From: Siphonodentalium dalli
Lineage: Eukaryota; Mollusca; Scaphopoda; Gadilida; Siphonodentaliidae
Direction: 5' to 3'
NCBI GenBank assembly: GCA_032622095.1
Contig: CP136069.1
Span: 188,097,122-188,161,121 of the forward strand
DNA length: 64,000 nucleotides
The translations under genes were made by a program, and so were the position numbers. Shown piece after piece: positions 35,322 to 48,234 of the stretch. The notes beneath the pieces were generated by a model, which made no database searches, was not told the origin of the DNA, and was given only the letters and a program-made list of their open reading frames with translations. Position 1 is the first letter of the stretch. Each line of letters starts with the position of its first letter.

Positions 35322-38300
35322 GTTAGGGAGCCCGCATATGTTCTATTTACACTTTTGCGTACAAAAGGTTTGACCCCCTAAAGTTGGTACCAATAATGGA
35401 ACATTCTGAAAAACCGATTTCTTAAGTTGCGCATTCCTGGGGTTTAGGGGCCGCTGAACCCCAAAAAGTGCCAAAAATCACTTCTATTTACACTTCCGCG
35501 TACATCGATGAATTTTGGTTTGATGATACTCCTAAGTGTACTGATTAAGAAAACACAACTTAAGAAAGGGATTTTCCTGGGGTTTTCAGATAAGAAAAGG
35601 GGTCCCATGCTGAACCCCAAAACGTGATTTTTCACTTTTTTTTATACTTTCGCGTACATCCATAATTTTTGGTCTCAAAGTACTTTGATATATACTAATT
35701 ATAAAAACACAACTTAAGAAGCAACTTTTCCTGGGGTTTTAAGATAAGAAGGGGGTCATCGGGTCACCCCTCAAAACGAAAAAAATCACTTTTATTTACA
35801 TGATTGCATTCGTCCAACGTGTGTGTATGTGCGTACACACCTGGAACGTTGCACTATTACAACCAATACATCCCTAAATCGATACGATCAACTTAAGAAA
35901 TATATATTCATGTCGTTTTCTGATAAGAACGAGACTTGTCTCCCCCCCACAACCCGATCCATTTTCTAGAACTATAAGTGAGCCAGTTTTATAAAAATTA
36001 TAGCGGGAAAATCTAGTAAAATGTATACAAATGTATATATTTTCGTGAAGCTAAGACATAATGACACTTTTTTGGGCCAAAATTGAAACTCACCATCCAA
36101 GATGGCCACCAAAATGGCCGCCGGAAGTTGAAAATGACATTTGTTCACAAATATCTTCTAGATCAATTCATGCTGTTTGGAACTGGTTGAGTAATGCAAC
36201 TTTATTTTGTGTTTTGTATATTAACTGATAATTGGAGCAATTAAATATGCAATGATTGGGGTCCTAACCCCTTCAGATCCCTCAAAAATTCGATTTTACA
36301 GAACGCAGTACAAAATTAAAAAAAAATCACAATTGGGATTCTAGTCATATTTCAACAAGAAATGAACAGAACATTGTAATGTAAGTGAGGCATATCATTA
36401 CCTATGAATATTCCAAATATCTGGAACCATAAATCTTACCTTGGCTCAAAATGGCTGCGAAAATGGCCGCCAAAATATGGAAAATGGTAAATATTGCCCC
36501 AGGGTGTCCTGCAATCGCTTACAAGTTGTGGTTGATGTACACAATTGACTAATCTGTTTTCTATACATTGCATACTAACATGTCTGATGCACCATGGATC
36601 ATTTTTTACTATTGTCACCACTGACATCACCAGAAATATTGGATTTTTCTCTCACAAACTTGACATAAATATCGGCAAACATTCACTTTTCAGGGTTCGA
36701 TCATTTGTTCAAGTAAAATGTAACTATCTTTGGATTGAAAGGTGTTTATTGTTTTGGTCTATCTTAAATGTATCACACTACGGTGTTTATAGACTAAATT
36801 GCTCAAGATGGCTTCCAAAATGGCAACCAAATTTGTAAAAAGTTAAAAGTTAACATATCCCGAACATTATTTTCTGCATTATCCGAAAAAAGGTGGCAAA
36901 TTGTGACTCACTTGGTTATTGTACGTGTTAGTTACAATGTAATTAACTGACAACTACGTTCTATTATGTTTGTCCCAGTTCCGTATGGGGCATGACAAAT
37001 TCATTTTAAAGTTGCAGTATGGAATTTTGCGGAAAACCTCTTTTGTGCTTCTGGCCATATTATTGAAAGGGAATGGGCAGAACTTTGAGACGGAACTGAG
37101 ATGAGCCATGATATGTGGGTATTCTGGCCCATTATGATAAAAATTTATCAACTGGATACAGGGTGGAAGTTAAGATGGCATCCAGGGAGTTACTCAATGA
37201 TCATAGATGATGATACTAGGTATACACGGAGTTATTGTATGGTCATGAATGATGTGTGGGTATAAAGGGAGTGCCCTGTTTGTAACGGTGGGATGTATAT
37301 TTATATATGTTGTGGATGTGTTATCATTGGTGGTGTATGGGGAGTAGATTTATTATCATGGATGGCGTGTATGAGTATGGCAAGTATGGAACCTGTGAGT
37401 GGTCGTATGTGCGGATATTGGTATATCTGGAAGGGATCACCATTGGTGGTTTGCATATGTATACTTGGATTGACTCTATGGTCATGTGTACGGCGAATAG
37501 GTATACATGTAGAGGCTGTATGGTCCATGGTGAGGTGAATATGTATACAATGAGTGACTGTATGATCGTGAATGTAGTGAATATGTATACATAGAGTGAC
37601 TATATGGTCATGTGTCGGGTGTAGGTGTATACCTGGTGTTCATGCATGGTGACTCGTGGCTGTATCGTCATTTGTGGTATGTACGAGTATAACCAAGTAT
37701 AGGGCTGTACGATCAGGTGTACTAGTTCATGTACGTGTATAAAGTGGGTAACTGTGTTGTCATTTGTGTGGTGTTTATGTACATATGGAGTGACTGGGGT
37801 AATGGGTGGGTTGTACATGTGTACCTTGGGCGGCTATCGCTTTCCACAATAACTCAAGGATATGTTAATCAATAGAGTGGTCATGTCATATCGTGGAAAG
37901 CGATAGCCACCCATTATCACACAGTCATTACATATATACATAAACACCACAGACATAACAATATAGTGACCCACTGTATACATGTACACCTGACCCATGA
38001 CCACGAATGACCATACAGCCACGCGTCACAATGCAGGCACACCGGGTATACTCCTAAACATGACACATAACCATATAGTCACTCCTTGTATATCCATTCA
38101 TCTCACCATTGGCCATAAGGTCATCCCCTGTATACCTATTCTCCAAACGCATGGTCAAATATACAATCAATATAAACATCAACACCACAACAATGACCAT
38201 AAAGTCACTCCGGTATACATATGCACATCACCAATGGCCACATAGCCACTCGCTTCATACACATACCCTCACACATGTTACCTGGTATACTCCTTCACCT

Positions 38301-41300
38301 GACCTATGGCCATATAGTCACCCCGTGTGTACCTATTCAAAACATTCATACACGATCATGGTCAATCCTTGTATACATATTCACCTCAACATTGGACATG
38401 TCAATCCCTGTATCCCTATTTGTCACACCATAGCCGAATAGCCACTCAAGATATACTAATACACCCCAGCCATGACATGTCAGTATAGTCACTCCATGTA
38501 TGCATATGCACCTCATCCATGGCCATATAGCCACTCGCTATATACACATGTCCCTCGCCAATGACAATACAGCAACACGTGTGTGTACTGGTATAACCTA
38601 CACATGACGATACCGACACGAGTCACCAAACAGAAACACCAGGCACATGTATACTCATACGCCTCTCACCCTCTGTACATATGTTCATTACATTTATGAT
38701 CATACAGTTACTACTTGTATACCTACATGTAACCATATCACCATTAACCATACGGTCACTACCTGTATACCTATTCGACACACATAGTCACATAACCACT
38801 CGATATACATATGCAGCCCACCCTAGACCATGAATTCACTCCAGGTATACATGTAAACCTCACGAATGGCCATTCAGCCCTTCCAGATATACAAAAAAAC
38901 CCGCACAAACGACCACTCAAACAATCCATACTTGCATATACACCTCACGCATGACAATTCAGCAATTCACTGTATAATCATACACGCCATCCATGATAAT
39001 ACAGCTAAGCCATATACACCCACCAATGATAATACATACACGAGATATATAAATATACATCCCACCCGTTACCACAAGGACACTCCCTATGTACCCACAC
39101 GCTCGATAATGTCCACCCAGCTTACTCCAGGTATTCATATTCAATCATGACCGTACAGTCATTCCATGTATACCTATACACATTACCCATAACCATAACA
39201 TCACACACCCCATCCATGATCATACAGACAACGCATGTACATCCCACCCATGACCTTACAGTCACTCCATATATACATAATCAACACATATATGACCATG
39301 TAGCTATATACATACACCACACCAATGACCATACAGGCACACCGGGTGCACCCGTACTGGATATAAATAATAATACACCATACAGTCACTCCATGCATAC
39401 CGATTCACCTCACATCTGACCATGACCTCTCCCTGTATACCTAGATGCATCTTACCATGGACAACCCACTCATAACCATATAGTCACTCATTGTATACCT
39501 ACTCACATCAGTCATGACATACAATAACTCCCTGTATACCTATTCACCTCACATATGATCACAGAGTAACTCCCTGGCTACGATCTTGGCATCCACACTG
39601 TATCCTGTTGACATTTTTTTTATCATAATGGACCAGAATAGCCAAAGATTATGGTCCATCTCAGTTCTGTCTCAAAGTTCTGCCCATTTCCTTTCAATAG
39701 ATATGGCCAAAATCACAAAAGAGGTTCTCGGCAAAATTACATACTTTAAAATGAATTTGTCATGCTCCATACGGAACTGGGACAACTGGGAATAGAACAT
39801 GTAGTTGTCAGTTAATTAACTAACACGTATAATAACCAAGTGAGTCACAATTTGCTACCTTTTCGGATAATGCAGAGAATGTTCGGGATATATGTAAAAA
39901 AAAATACATTTTGGAAGCCATCTTGAGCAATTTGGTCTATAAACACTGTAGTGCGACACATTTAAGATAGACCAAAGCAATAAACACCTTTCAATCCAAA
40001 TATAGTTATATTTTTTACCTGAAAAAATTGTCCAAACCTGAAAACTTAATTTTTGCCAATATTTATGTCAAGTTATTTAGAGAAAAGTCCAATGTTTTTG
40101 ACGATGTCATAGGTGAAAATAGTAACAATTAACCATGGTGCATCAGACATGTTAGTATTCAATGTACAGAATGCAGAATAGCCCATTTTATACATTAATA
40201 CAACTTGTAAGCGATTGCAAGACACGCTGTGTAATATTTACCATTTTCCATATTTTGGCGGCCATATTGGCAGCCATTTTGAGCCAAAGTATGAATTTTG
40301 GTTCCAGTGATTTGGAATATTCATAGGTAATGATATGCCTCACTTACATTACAAAGTTCTGCTCATTTCTTGTTGAAATATGAATAGAATCCCAATTGTA
40401 TTTTTTTGTGAAATTTTATACCGCATTCTGTACAATCGAATTTTTGAGGGATCGGACCCCAATAATTACATATTTAATTGCTCCAATAATCAGTTAACAT
40501 ACAAAACACAAAATAAAGTTGCATTACTCAACCAGTTCCAAACAGCATGAATTGATCTAGAAGATATTTGTGAAAAAATGTCATATTTTCAACTTCCGGC
40601 GGCCATTTTGGTGGCCATCTTGGATGGTGAGTTTCAATTTTGGCCCAAAAAAGTGTCATTATGTCTTAGCTTCACGAAAATATATACATTTGCATACATT
40701 TTACTAGATTTTCCGCTATAATTTTCATAAAACTGGCTCACTTATAGTTCTAGAAAATGGATCGGGTTGGGGGGGGGGGGTACAAGTCTCGTTCTTATCA
40801 GAAAACGACATGAATATATATTTCTTAAGTTGATCGTATCGATTTAGGGATGTATTGGTTGTAATAGTGCAACGTTCCAGGGGTGTACGCACATACACAC
40901 ACGTTGGACGAATGCAATCATGTAAATAAAAGTGATTTTTTACGTTTTGGGGGGTGACCCGATGACCCCCTTCTTATCTTAAAACCCCAGGAAAAGTTGC
41001 TTCTTAAGTTGTGTTTTTATAATTAGTATATATCAAAGTACTTTGAGACCAAAAATTATGGATGTACGCGAAAGTATAAAAAAAAGTGAAAAATCACGTT
41101 TTGGGGTTCAGCATGGGACCCCCTTTCTTATCTGAAAACCCCAGGAAAATCCCTTTCTTAAGTTGTGTTTTCTTTATCGGTACACTTAGGAGTATCATCA
41201 AACCAAAATTCATCGATGTACGCGGAAGTGTAAATAGAAGTGATTTTTGGCACTTTTTGGGGTTCAGCGGCCCCTAAACCCCAGGAATGCGCAACTTAAG

Positions 41301-41399
41301 AAATCGGTTTTTCAGAATGTTCCATTATTGGTACCAACTTTAGGGGGTCAAACCTTTTGTACGCAAAAGTGTAAATGGAACATATGCGGGCTCCCTAAC
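35322..41399 (-). mobile_element. Long-inverted-repeat element (LIR-6k), copy 2, complete
   Basis: Both ends are present: GTTAGGGAGCCCGCATATG at 35322 and CATATGCGGGCTCCCTAAC ending at 41399, flanked by TA on both sides (35320-35321 and 41400-41401). Total 6,078 bp. Arms of about 1.8 kb (to about 37180 and from about 39590) are inverted repeats of each other, each with four ~150-bp subterminal repeats carrying TTTACACTTNCGCGTACAT. The core is the same minisatellite with pivot hairpin at about 37832-37915. The long C-rich half here corresponds to the long G-rich half in copy 1, so the element is inserted in the opposite orientation. No transposase frame. Confidence 0.9.
37190..39585. repeat. 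Core minisatellite of LIR-6k copy 2
   Basis: Same degenerate ~43-bp unit as in copy 1. It is G-rich to about 37830 and inverted (C-rich) after the pivot. Peptide frames on the + strand at 38109-38441 and on the - strand at 28536-28868 are nearly identical, showing how similar the two cores are. Confidence 0.85.
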
Positions 41400-41799
41400 T
41401 AATACCCTTTCTATAGACTTACGGTCGAGATAGTAATTTGAATTTTCTCAGGTGATTCACCGGTTTCCAGACTCTATCTATTAGGTCACGCGTATGCGCA
41501 TCCCATGAGGCATGATTGTTAAAGGTACTCAATCCGAATTAATGCTAACAAATTACTATTTCCTTGGCTTCGGGGATAAACAATATTTGACTCGAGTCGA
41601 GGAACCCACCTATCATAACTCAAGAGTGATCAGATATCGATGTTTGAAATCTATTATTTTAATTTTAGGTGGCCCAGTAAACAGTCGACAAGAGGAATTT
41701 CTCTGACCAAATTGCGGATGAAGATGGATAACTCTAAAATCACGTGGCGTTTTTGTGTCAGATATTTGACAAACCGGCAAAATTTCGTTAACCAAAATG

Positions 41800-42720
41800 T
41801 TTATAAATAACAGGTTTTCGGCAACTTGATACTATAGTTGACTGTGGTTAGCATAATTTTTGGGCAATTAATCGATTCTGATAACTGAAGCGGAATTAAA
41901 AAAAAAATGTTGTTGTTGGAATCTGATGATATGGGGACCATCGAATCGGATTGAGTACCTTTAAACGTGAGTCCCAAGTGTTTGTAAAAGGTCACCTCAT
42001 TTACGTCTCCGTTAGTCTTATGGAGTCGTGGATGATCATGGGGATTATTTTTGCGCGATATCAGAAGCCATTCTTCTGACCAGGATGCCAATCTTTCAAT
42101 ATCACCGTTTATTAGTTCGGCCGTCAGGATGGGGTCTTCAACTGTTAAAACTATGGATGTAACATCCTCAAACAAGCATATGTGGCAGTTAACATTTTGC
42201 GTTATATTATCTGTGTAGATAAACAAAAGGAGGTGCCCATTATGGAACCCTAGGGCACACCCGCCATGACAGGTTTCCATTGAGGATTACCACCATTAAT
42301 TAAGACTCGGAATTCACGGTCAGTTAAATAAGATCCCAGGAGTTTCAGCAGATTCCATGTAATACCTATTCTTTCTAGTGTATCTAAAAGGCCAATATGC
42401 CAGACTTTATTAAACGCCTTGCTTATGTCATAAAATACACATTTTATCTCTTTTCCCATGTCTAGCGATGGACGTATGTTAGAATACAAATCTGTGAGTT
42501 GGAGCACTGTGGAGTCCCCTCGGACAAATCCAGACTGTGGTATTGCGTTATGATTTCGTTTGAACAAAGAAATTCCCACAAATGATTGAAAATGCATTCC
42601 TTCAAATACCTTTGATAAAGAGCTGAGTAATGCTACTGGTCGATAATTTGAGACATATCTTTCTTAAATATTGGCATATTGTTTCATCTTTTCCATGCTT
42701 GAGGAAAGTAAGATTTTTGA
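41800..42720 (-). pseudogene. Non-LTR reverse transcriptase relic (CR1/Jockey-type group), family 1
   Basis: The reading SNYRPVALLSSLSKVFEG, QSGFVRGDSTVLQL, CVFYDISKAFNKVWH, GSYLTDREFRVLING and PVMAGVP covers RT fingers and palm. After a frameshift near 42270 it continues with HICLFEDVTSIV, INGDIERLASWSEEW and FYKHLGLTF. The catalytic FADD box reads FEDV, so both catalytic aspartates are not preserved. At least two frameshifts (about 42655 and 42270). A dead fragment with RT domains 2-6 only. Confidence 0.82.
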
Positions 42721-42745
42721 TTGCAAGTATTAAATAAATATATAG

Positions 42746-42850
42746 GAGATATAGCACAGTAGCAATGTTATATTTTTATGCCTCCGAAACATGCCGAGCA
42801 TTGCCCTTTCGGAGGCATAAAAATATAACATTGCTACTGTGCTATATCTC
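42746..42850. repeat. Near-perfect foldback element, 105 bp
   Basis: GAGATATAGCACAGTAGCAA and the following TGTTATATTTTTATGCCTCC pair with their exact complements on the right, leaving a loop around 42790-42805. It adjoins the RT relic of family 1. Confidence 0.92.
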
Positions 42851-42948
42851 ATATATACATATACTATAGCGACCTTAAAATGTGCATATAGTGTCCTAAG
42901 TGCGACGTCAGAATACAGCGGCCATTCGAGCTTCCTTTCTTGGGGTTG

Positions 42949-43030
42949 CTTCGGTGGCCGTGTGGCATTGACGTCGGACTTTTGAGTCGCAAGGCGCGCT
43001 CGCCGTCGGGCCGGGGTTCGGATCCCACCC
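42949..43030 (+). repeat. tRNA-like sequence, probably a SINE head
   Basis: An A-box-like TGGCCGTGTGGC and a B box GGTTCGGATCC are spaced as in a tRNA, with an anticodon-arm-like GGACTTTTGAGTC between. The acceptor stem does not pair, so it is not a functional tRNA. The 3' limit of the SINE is unclear. Confidence 0.5.
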
Positions 43031-43199
43031 AATCCAAAAAAATATTTGCACTGTTAAATTTGCTTTTAAATAAATAGTTCAGCAAGGCTAAGCGGGGTTG
43101 CACAGTTCTTGAGAAGTTTTGGATAAATCATGTCCGGACCACAGGCTTTTGATGCTTTTAATGATTATCGGGGAAATTTTACCGATTCATGTGTTATTT

Positions 43200-43760
43200 G
43201 AATTGTTGAGGGATTGACTTTTAGGAGTAACAGGAACGGTACAGGAACAGGAATAGGAACAGGAACAGCTTCCGAGTAACAGAGTGACTACTTGGAGTAA
43301 CATGAACAAACTTATCAGTTCAATTTCCTCGCGTTTTACGCAATGAAACAAAACATATTATACATCGTTGGAAAGAAAAGCCGCTCCAATTCATGAAAAG
43401 TGGAACATTTAAACACTACTTTTGAGAATTAAGCGTATAATTGGCAAGGAACGTCCATGGGCGAAAGGACATTAGCAAAACGTAAATATTTCCAAGTAAC
43501 GGAACAGGAACAGAGATATAAACTTAATTTTTCGTGTTTTACGCAATGAAACAATACATATTATACATCATTCGAACGCATAGCCTCTCCCATTCATGAA
43601 TATTGCAACATATACCACTACTTTTGAGAATTAAGCGAAAAATTGGCAAGGAACGTCGTGCGGTGAATCGGAAATTAGCAAAAAAATCTCGAGTAACAGG
43701 AACAGAGATATAAACTTAATTTTCTTGCGTTTTACGCAATGAAATAATACAGATTATACA
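43200..43760. repeat. ~195-203-bp tandem repeat, about 2.5 copies
   Basis: GCGTTTTACGCAATGAAAC occurs at about 43331, 43534 and 43727. The intervening text (TTTTGAGAATTAAGCG, ATTGGCAAGGAACGTC) also repeats. Each copy begins with GAGTAACAGGAACAG-type words, and a short AGGAACAGGAA simple repeat lies at 43230-43270. Confidence 0.88.
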
Positions 43761-43905
43761 GGGGGGTAGTAAATAATTTGCAGGAAGGAATGCCGTTTTT
43801 TTTGCATCTGACATTTTCTGGGACCCACCACCCCCAAACTGCAAAAATAATTTTTTTTAGTCCCAATTTTTTGACAACCACCCCCCCAAATTTCACTAAA
43901 TTTGG
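43760..43905 (-). repeat. G-rich dispersed repeat (reverse copy)
   Basis: GGGACCCACCACCCCCAAA with flanking AATAATTTTTTTTAG and CAACCACCCCCCCAAATT resembles, in reverse orientation, the blocks at 14930-15545. Confidence 0.45.
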
Positions 43906-44149
43906 TCCAAAACCACATAAAACTCTACTTATATCACTCGTATGACTGGGAATGACCTCATTTATTCAAATAACAGTTTAACCTGTTTCAGAAGCTGTTT
44001 TAATTAAAAAAAAGTGTTTTATGAATTGCTGATCATCTGCATGTAAACCTAGGTCATTGTGCAGGATACACACAATTCCATAATTTCTAACTATTTCCTG
44101 ATTAGTCTGTCAACTAGCCCATTATCTAACATATTTCATACCACTTATG

Positions 44150-45015
44150 TTAGTCTACTCGAGCAACTTACTTCTATTATACAAAACTAGCTGAACAGGC
44201 TCCCTTTGTGGGACTTCGCATACATTTTGATCTTAGACAGAGGCTTTATTTAGCGGCGGCCCCTTTGTGCGCTTCAAGCACATTTTGATCATTGAAACAT
44301 TTTGATTTATATATATTGTTTTTATTTTTTTTTTAGATTGAGTTCCTTTCTAAATCATTATTATTTGTTTAATTCAAAATTTTGAAAAACTAACAGCAAT
44401 ATAACATATCTTCCAGGGTACTGCGAGTCACATCACCAAATTTGGTTGAACTCGGTCCAGGGGTCTGAGAGAAAAATCCAGACAGATCCTACTCATTTAT
44501 ATATATATAGATGACAAGCAGTCACAGCACTATACCAGACTTGAATATTTCAGGTCTTGTGAGAGACCATCTGAGTTGACAGACATGCAAAAAGTTCAAT
44601 GATTATCTTGATTCACTGATGACAGATATTTTCTACCCATTGATAGTCAGATTAATGTTAGAGACAGTTGCTCGCTATTTTTCCATGCGCACACTGATCT
44701 AGGCATTAGTTACATCAGGACAAATGTATTTATATATGCAAGTCTAGTCTACTAGAGCAACGTCTGTTATACTAAATGACAAACAGTCTCTATGCCAGAC
44801 TTGAATATTTTAGGTGTTGTGAGAGTAACAGATCATATGAGTTGATAGACATGCAAATAATTCACCGATTGGCTTGACGCACTGATGAACAGTGTGATGA
44901 CAGTTATATTCTAGCCATTGATATTCCCATTAATGTTTGAGGTAGATGCTCGCTCTTTTTCCATGCACACAATGATCTAGGCTTTAGTTACATCAAGACA
45001 AGTTTATTTATTTCA
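44150..45015. repeat. 260-bp tandem repeat interrupted by an inserted element
   Basis: CCAGACTTGAATATTT at 44535 and 44795 marks two copies with period 260, about 85% alike by eye. The start of a further copy (GTTAGTCTACTCGAGCAAC, TATTATAC) lies at about 44150-44185. It is separated from its continuation by the insertion at about 44187-44512. Confidence 0.75.
44187..44512 (+). mobile_element. Probable retroelement tail or SINE inserted in the 260-bp repeat
   Basis: Unique sequence interrupts the tandem repeat. It ends in ATATATATAGATGACAA after text of the form CCAAATTTGGTTGAACTCGG and CAGACAGATCC, a style common at 3' ends of non-LTR elements and SINEs. Family not identified. Confidence 0.4.
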
Positions 45016-47640
45016 ATTATTTCTCGAAGCTTCTTTCCGAAGGGTGTCCGGAAGGAATGTTTTCACCCCACCATCCCATATGCAACATGCCATAGCTTAA
45101 TATCTTCTTCTTCTTCTTCTTGATATGTGCCATCCGCAATTTGATAGCCGATGTGCATCCTGATACGTTTCTTCTTATCAAGGCCGTGGTTGAGTTCGCC
45201 TTTGCACACATTTGGTCGATATGTGTGTTCCAACTTATGTCATTTTGGAAGGTGATCCCCACCTGTTTGTCATGGATGTAGTAGCGACTTTTGATAATGT
45301 TCTTCTTCTTCTTGGTGATAGTTATAGCCTCGCATTTGTCTTCATTGAACTTCATTTGCCATTCTCGCCCCCAGTTCTGCAGTTGGGCCAGATTTATTTT
45401 GAATTCCAAGGCATCCTTCTCCGACTTGATGGATCTGTACAGCAAGCAGTCGTCACGTGTTTGGCTAAGTCGTTGATATATATCAAGAAGAGCAATGGTC
45501 CCATCACAGTTACTTGGGGCAATCCAGATGTTACATTTGCTGAGCTTGAGTGTTCATCCTCAAGGACGACTTATTGCATTCTTTCCGATAAGAGATATCA
45601 CTTATCCAGTCCAAGGTGTTGTTTCTGATGCCATATTTCTCACATTTGAGCAGAAATCGTTCGTGAGGTACCTTGTCGAAAGCCTTCGAAAAGTCCAACA
45701 ACACACCGTCAATCTGTTCCTGCTCGAAGATACCTCTGGTGAAATCATCCACAGTTGAGAGTAATTATGTCTCGCATGAGCGTTTCTACCTAAAGCCATG
45801 TTGGTACTTGGAGAGAATTTCATGTGACTCCAGATGTGACATTGTACGGCTGTGTATTATATGATCCATTAGTTTGAAGTAGATGGAGGTCAAAGAGACT
45901 GGCCGATAATTTGATGCTGCTGTCCTCTCCACTTTCGTGTGGAGTGGCGTGATTTATGCCTGTTTCCAGTCTAATGGAACCTTCCCCTGGTCGATGGATG
46001 CCTGAAACAGCTTTGCTAACATCGGCGTGATCTCGGGTGCGACTGCTTTGAGGAGCCTTCCGGGTATACCATCGGGTCCAGTGGCCTTGTGGATGTTGAT
46101 GTTGTTTAGAAGTTTTTCAACTCCATTTTCTGTCACTGTGATGTTCAGCAGTGATGGGATACCCATGTCGGCAATGTCTGGAATATTTTCGATATCCTCT
46201 TGTGTAAAGACAGATGAGAATAGTCTGTTTAGGATTTCCGACTTTGTTAATGGGTCACTATGAAGAATCCCATCTCTCTTCAGTGGTGATACACCTGAGC
46301 TATCACTATTCGTGCTTTTGATGTAGGACAATAGTCGGTTTGATGGGTTGTTTCCGCTGCTATCTGAGACAATGTTTGAAATGTACTTTGTTTTTGTTGT
46401 TCTGTTCGTTTTTTGACTCAACGTCTTGAGCTTTTTGTAGTACTTCCAATCGTGTTGTTTTCCAGTCTGTCTCACCCTGTTGTATGCCCTGTGCTTACGT
46501 TTTGAAAGTAGCATGATTTCAGTTGTTATCCATGGTTGGTTAAAACGTCATTTTGGTTGGTATCAGTTGTAGTTGTTGATTACATATGTCCTTGAATGTC
46601 GTCCATTGTAAATCAATGTCGTCAGCAGGTTTAATTTGAGTCCGAAAATGCTCTGTTTGTATTCTATCTGCCAATGATAGTTCTGACATGTCAGTAACTC
46701 TTTGTCAGGTAAATCTTTCTCCTGACTGGTCTTCGGTATAGAGCTGCCACTCTTGATGAGACGAATATAATGTCGTGATCACCAAAACCTGGCACTGGTT
46801 TGCATAAGATCGTAAGTGATGGTCTATTTGTGAAGAATGTGTCCAGCAAGTGGGAAACTTGAAATAGGTTTGAGTCCACAATCTTCAATAGTATTTATGA
46901 ATTGGTTGTTGATATTCTTGTTATACCTATTTCCATTTATAGACATCTGCTCCCAGTTGATATATGGCAGGTTTGTGTATCCACCAATCCATATTGCAGC
47001 ATGTTGGTTGAAGCTCACTATCTCAGCTATGGTCCCGCACAAGTCCTGGTTGTATTTAATGTCTTCGTGTAGACGGTAAATATTGTTTGGGCAGCACAGT
47101 TTAATTGCGGATATCTCCACATCATTCTTCTTGATTGCTAATTCGTGACATGGGATTGATGCCTTTGTGGCAATGGTTACTCCGCCATATTCATGTTTCC
47201 TATCCTTCCTGACTATTATGCTGTAAACATCTGGGAATATTTCATAGTTGGTGGTGTGTGGTTTCAGCCAAGTGTCGGTGCCAATTATGTCAGGCAACGA
47301 GCTAGAGACGAGGTTGGCTAGTTCTGCTCGTTTGTTCATCACACTCTGGAAGTTGACCAGCAGAACCCTCAGTTCTTTTGGTATTATTGTATGGTCCTGC
47401 TTCAGGAATGAATTATGGATAAGGGGTCCTGGATCGTCTGGATTAGGCGATCCTAATTCTTGATCGAAGTTGTATGTAGAGCTGCAATTTGTATCAGAGT
47501 CTAAAGGGATACTTGATGAGGTGCTGTCGAAGAGCGTTGTTGAGAAGTTTGGCACACCACAAGCATAGCATGTCCATGATGTGTCTGGGATTGAGAAATC
47601 GGCGACTTCTTCGTAGAAAGACGCCGGTTTCTCACCAATT
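45010..47640 (-). pseudogene. Non-LTR retrotransposon relic with endonuclease and RT (CR1/Jockey-type group), family 2
   Basis: In minus-strand order: a CYACGVPNFSTTLF motif (about 47590-47540); an APE-type endonuclease (LRVLLVNFQSVMNKRAELA, WLKP, then GGYTNLPYINWE where GDFN is expected, and GFGDHDIIF for SDHD); a linker; HKATGPDGIPGRLLKAVAPE (about 46100); palm motif LLDFSKAFDKVPHERFL (about 45680); [13 protein letters not shown] (about 45490); [12 protein letters not shown] in another frame; and a C-terminal LQNWGREWQMKFNEDKCEA. At least four frameshifts break it, one just before the catalytic DD. The endonuclease Asp is also lost. Full ORF2 span but dead. A CTT-type microsatellite interrupts it at 45105-45122. 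Confidence 0.88.
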
Positions 47641-48234
47641 ACTCAATATAACTGCCAAATATGTATAGAAATGGGAAGAGTATCAATCACTGAATCCATT
47701 TCTGAAATATATGATGCATTTTATTAAAAAATTTAAATATTGCTATTATAGTACACTATATGCAAAATATAGTGATTTGAAGAGTACTTCATTATAGGTA
47801 CTTCATTATACAGTACTATATTATACAGTATACTCCAAGTGTATCACATGTCAATTCAACTATACAAGAGTTAAAACTCATTTGTGAGGATTGAAGCGCA
47901 AACACCACGGAACAGTTTTTAGTTCAACTTGACGAAGTCAAGTCAAGTTTGAGCTATTGTCATTGGGGTCCACCATTCGTGCGTGCGTGATCCATCAACA
48001 ATTACTTTACTTTAGCACATGCACCTTACAGGCGACTCCAAACATCCGATCGGCATCCAACTTCACGTATAGATATCCAGGGTGACCCCTAGATGGGAGA
48101 CATCGATTGCTCCCAAAATTCGTTAAAACACATGGCCACCAGCAGCCATATTGCATTTCATATTTAAATCCGTCGTCACACCATGCGGTGTATTATTATT
48201 ATAATTATTATCTTTATTCGACTTGTGTCCACTC

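Noticed and set aside
25587-41399. The two LIR-6k copies as an assembly duplication
   Set aside because: They differ by a SINE with target duplication, a 505-bp terminal truncation, many substitutions and distinct flanks, so they are separate insertions.
42949-43030. Functional tRNA gene
   Set aside because: A and B boxes are present but the acceptor and other stems do not pair; a SINE head fits better.
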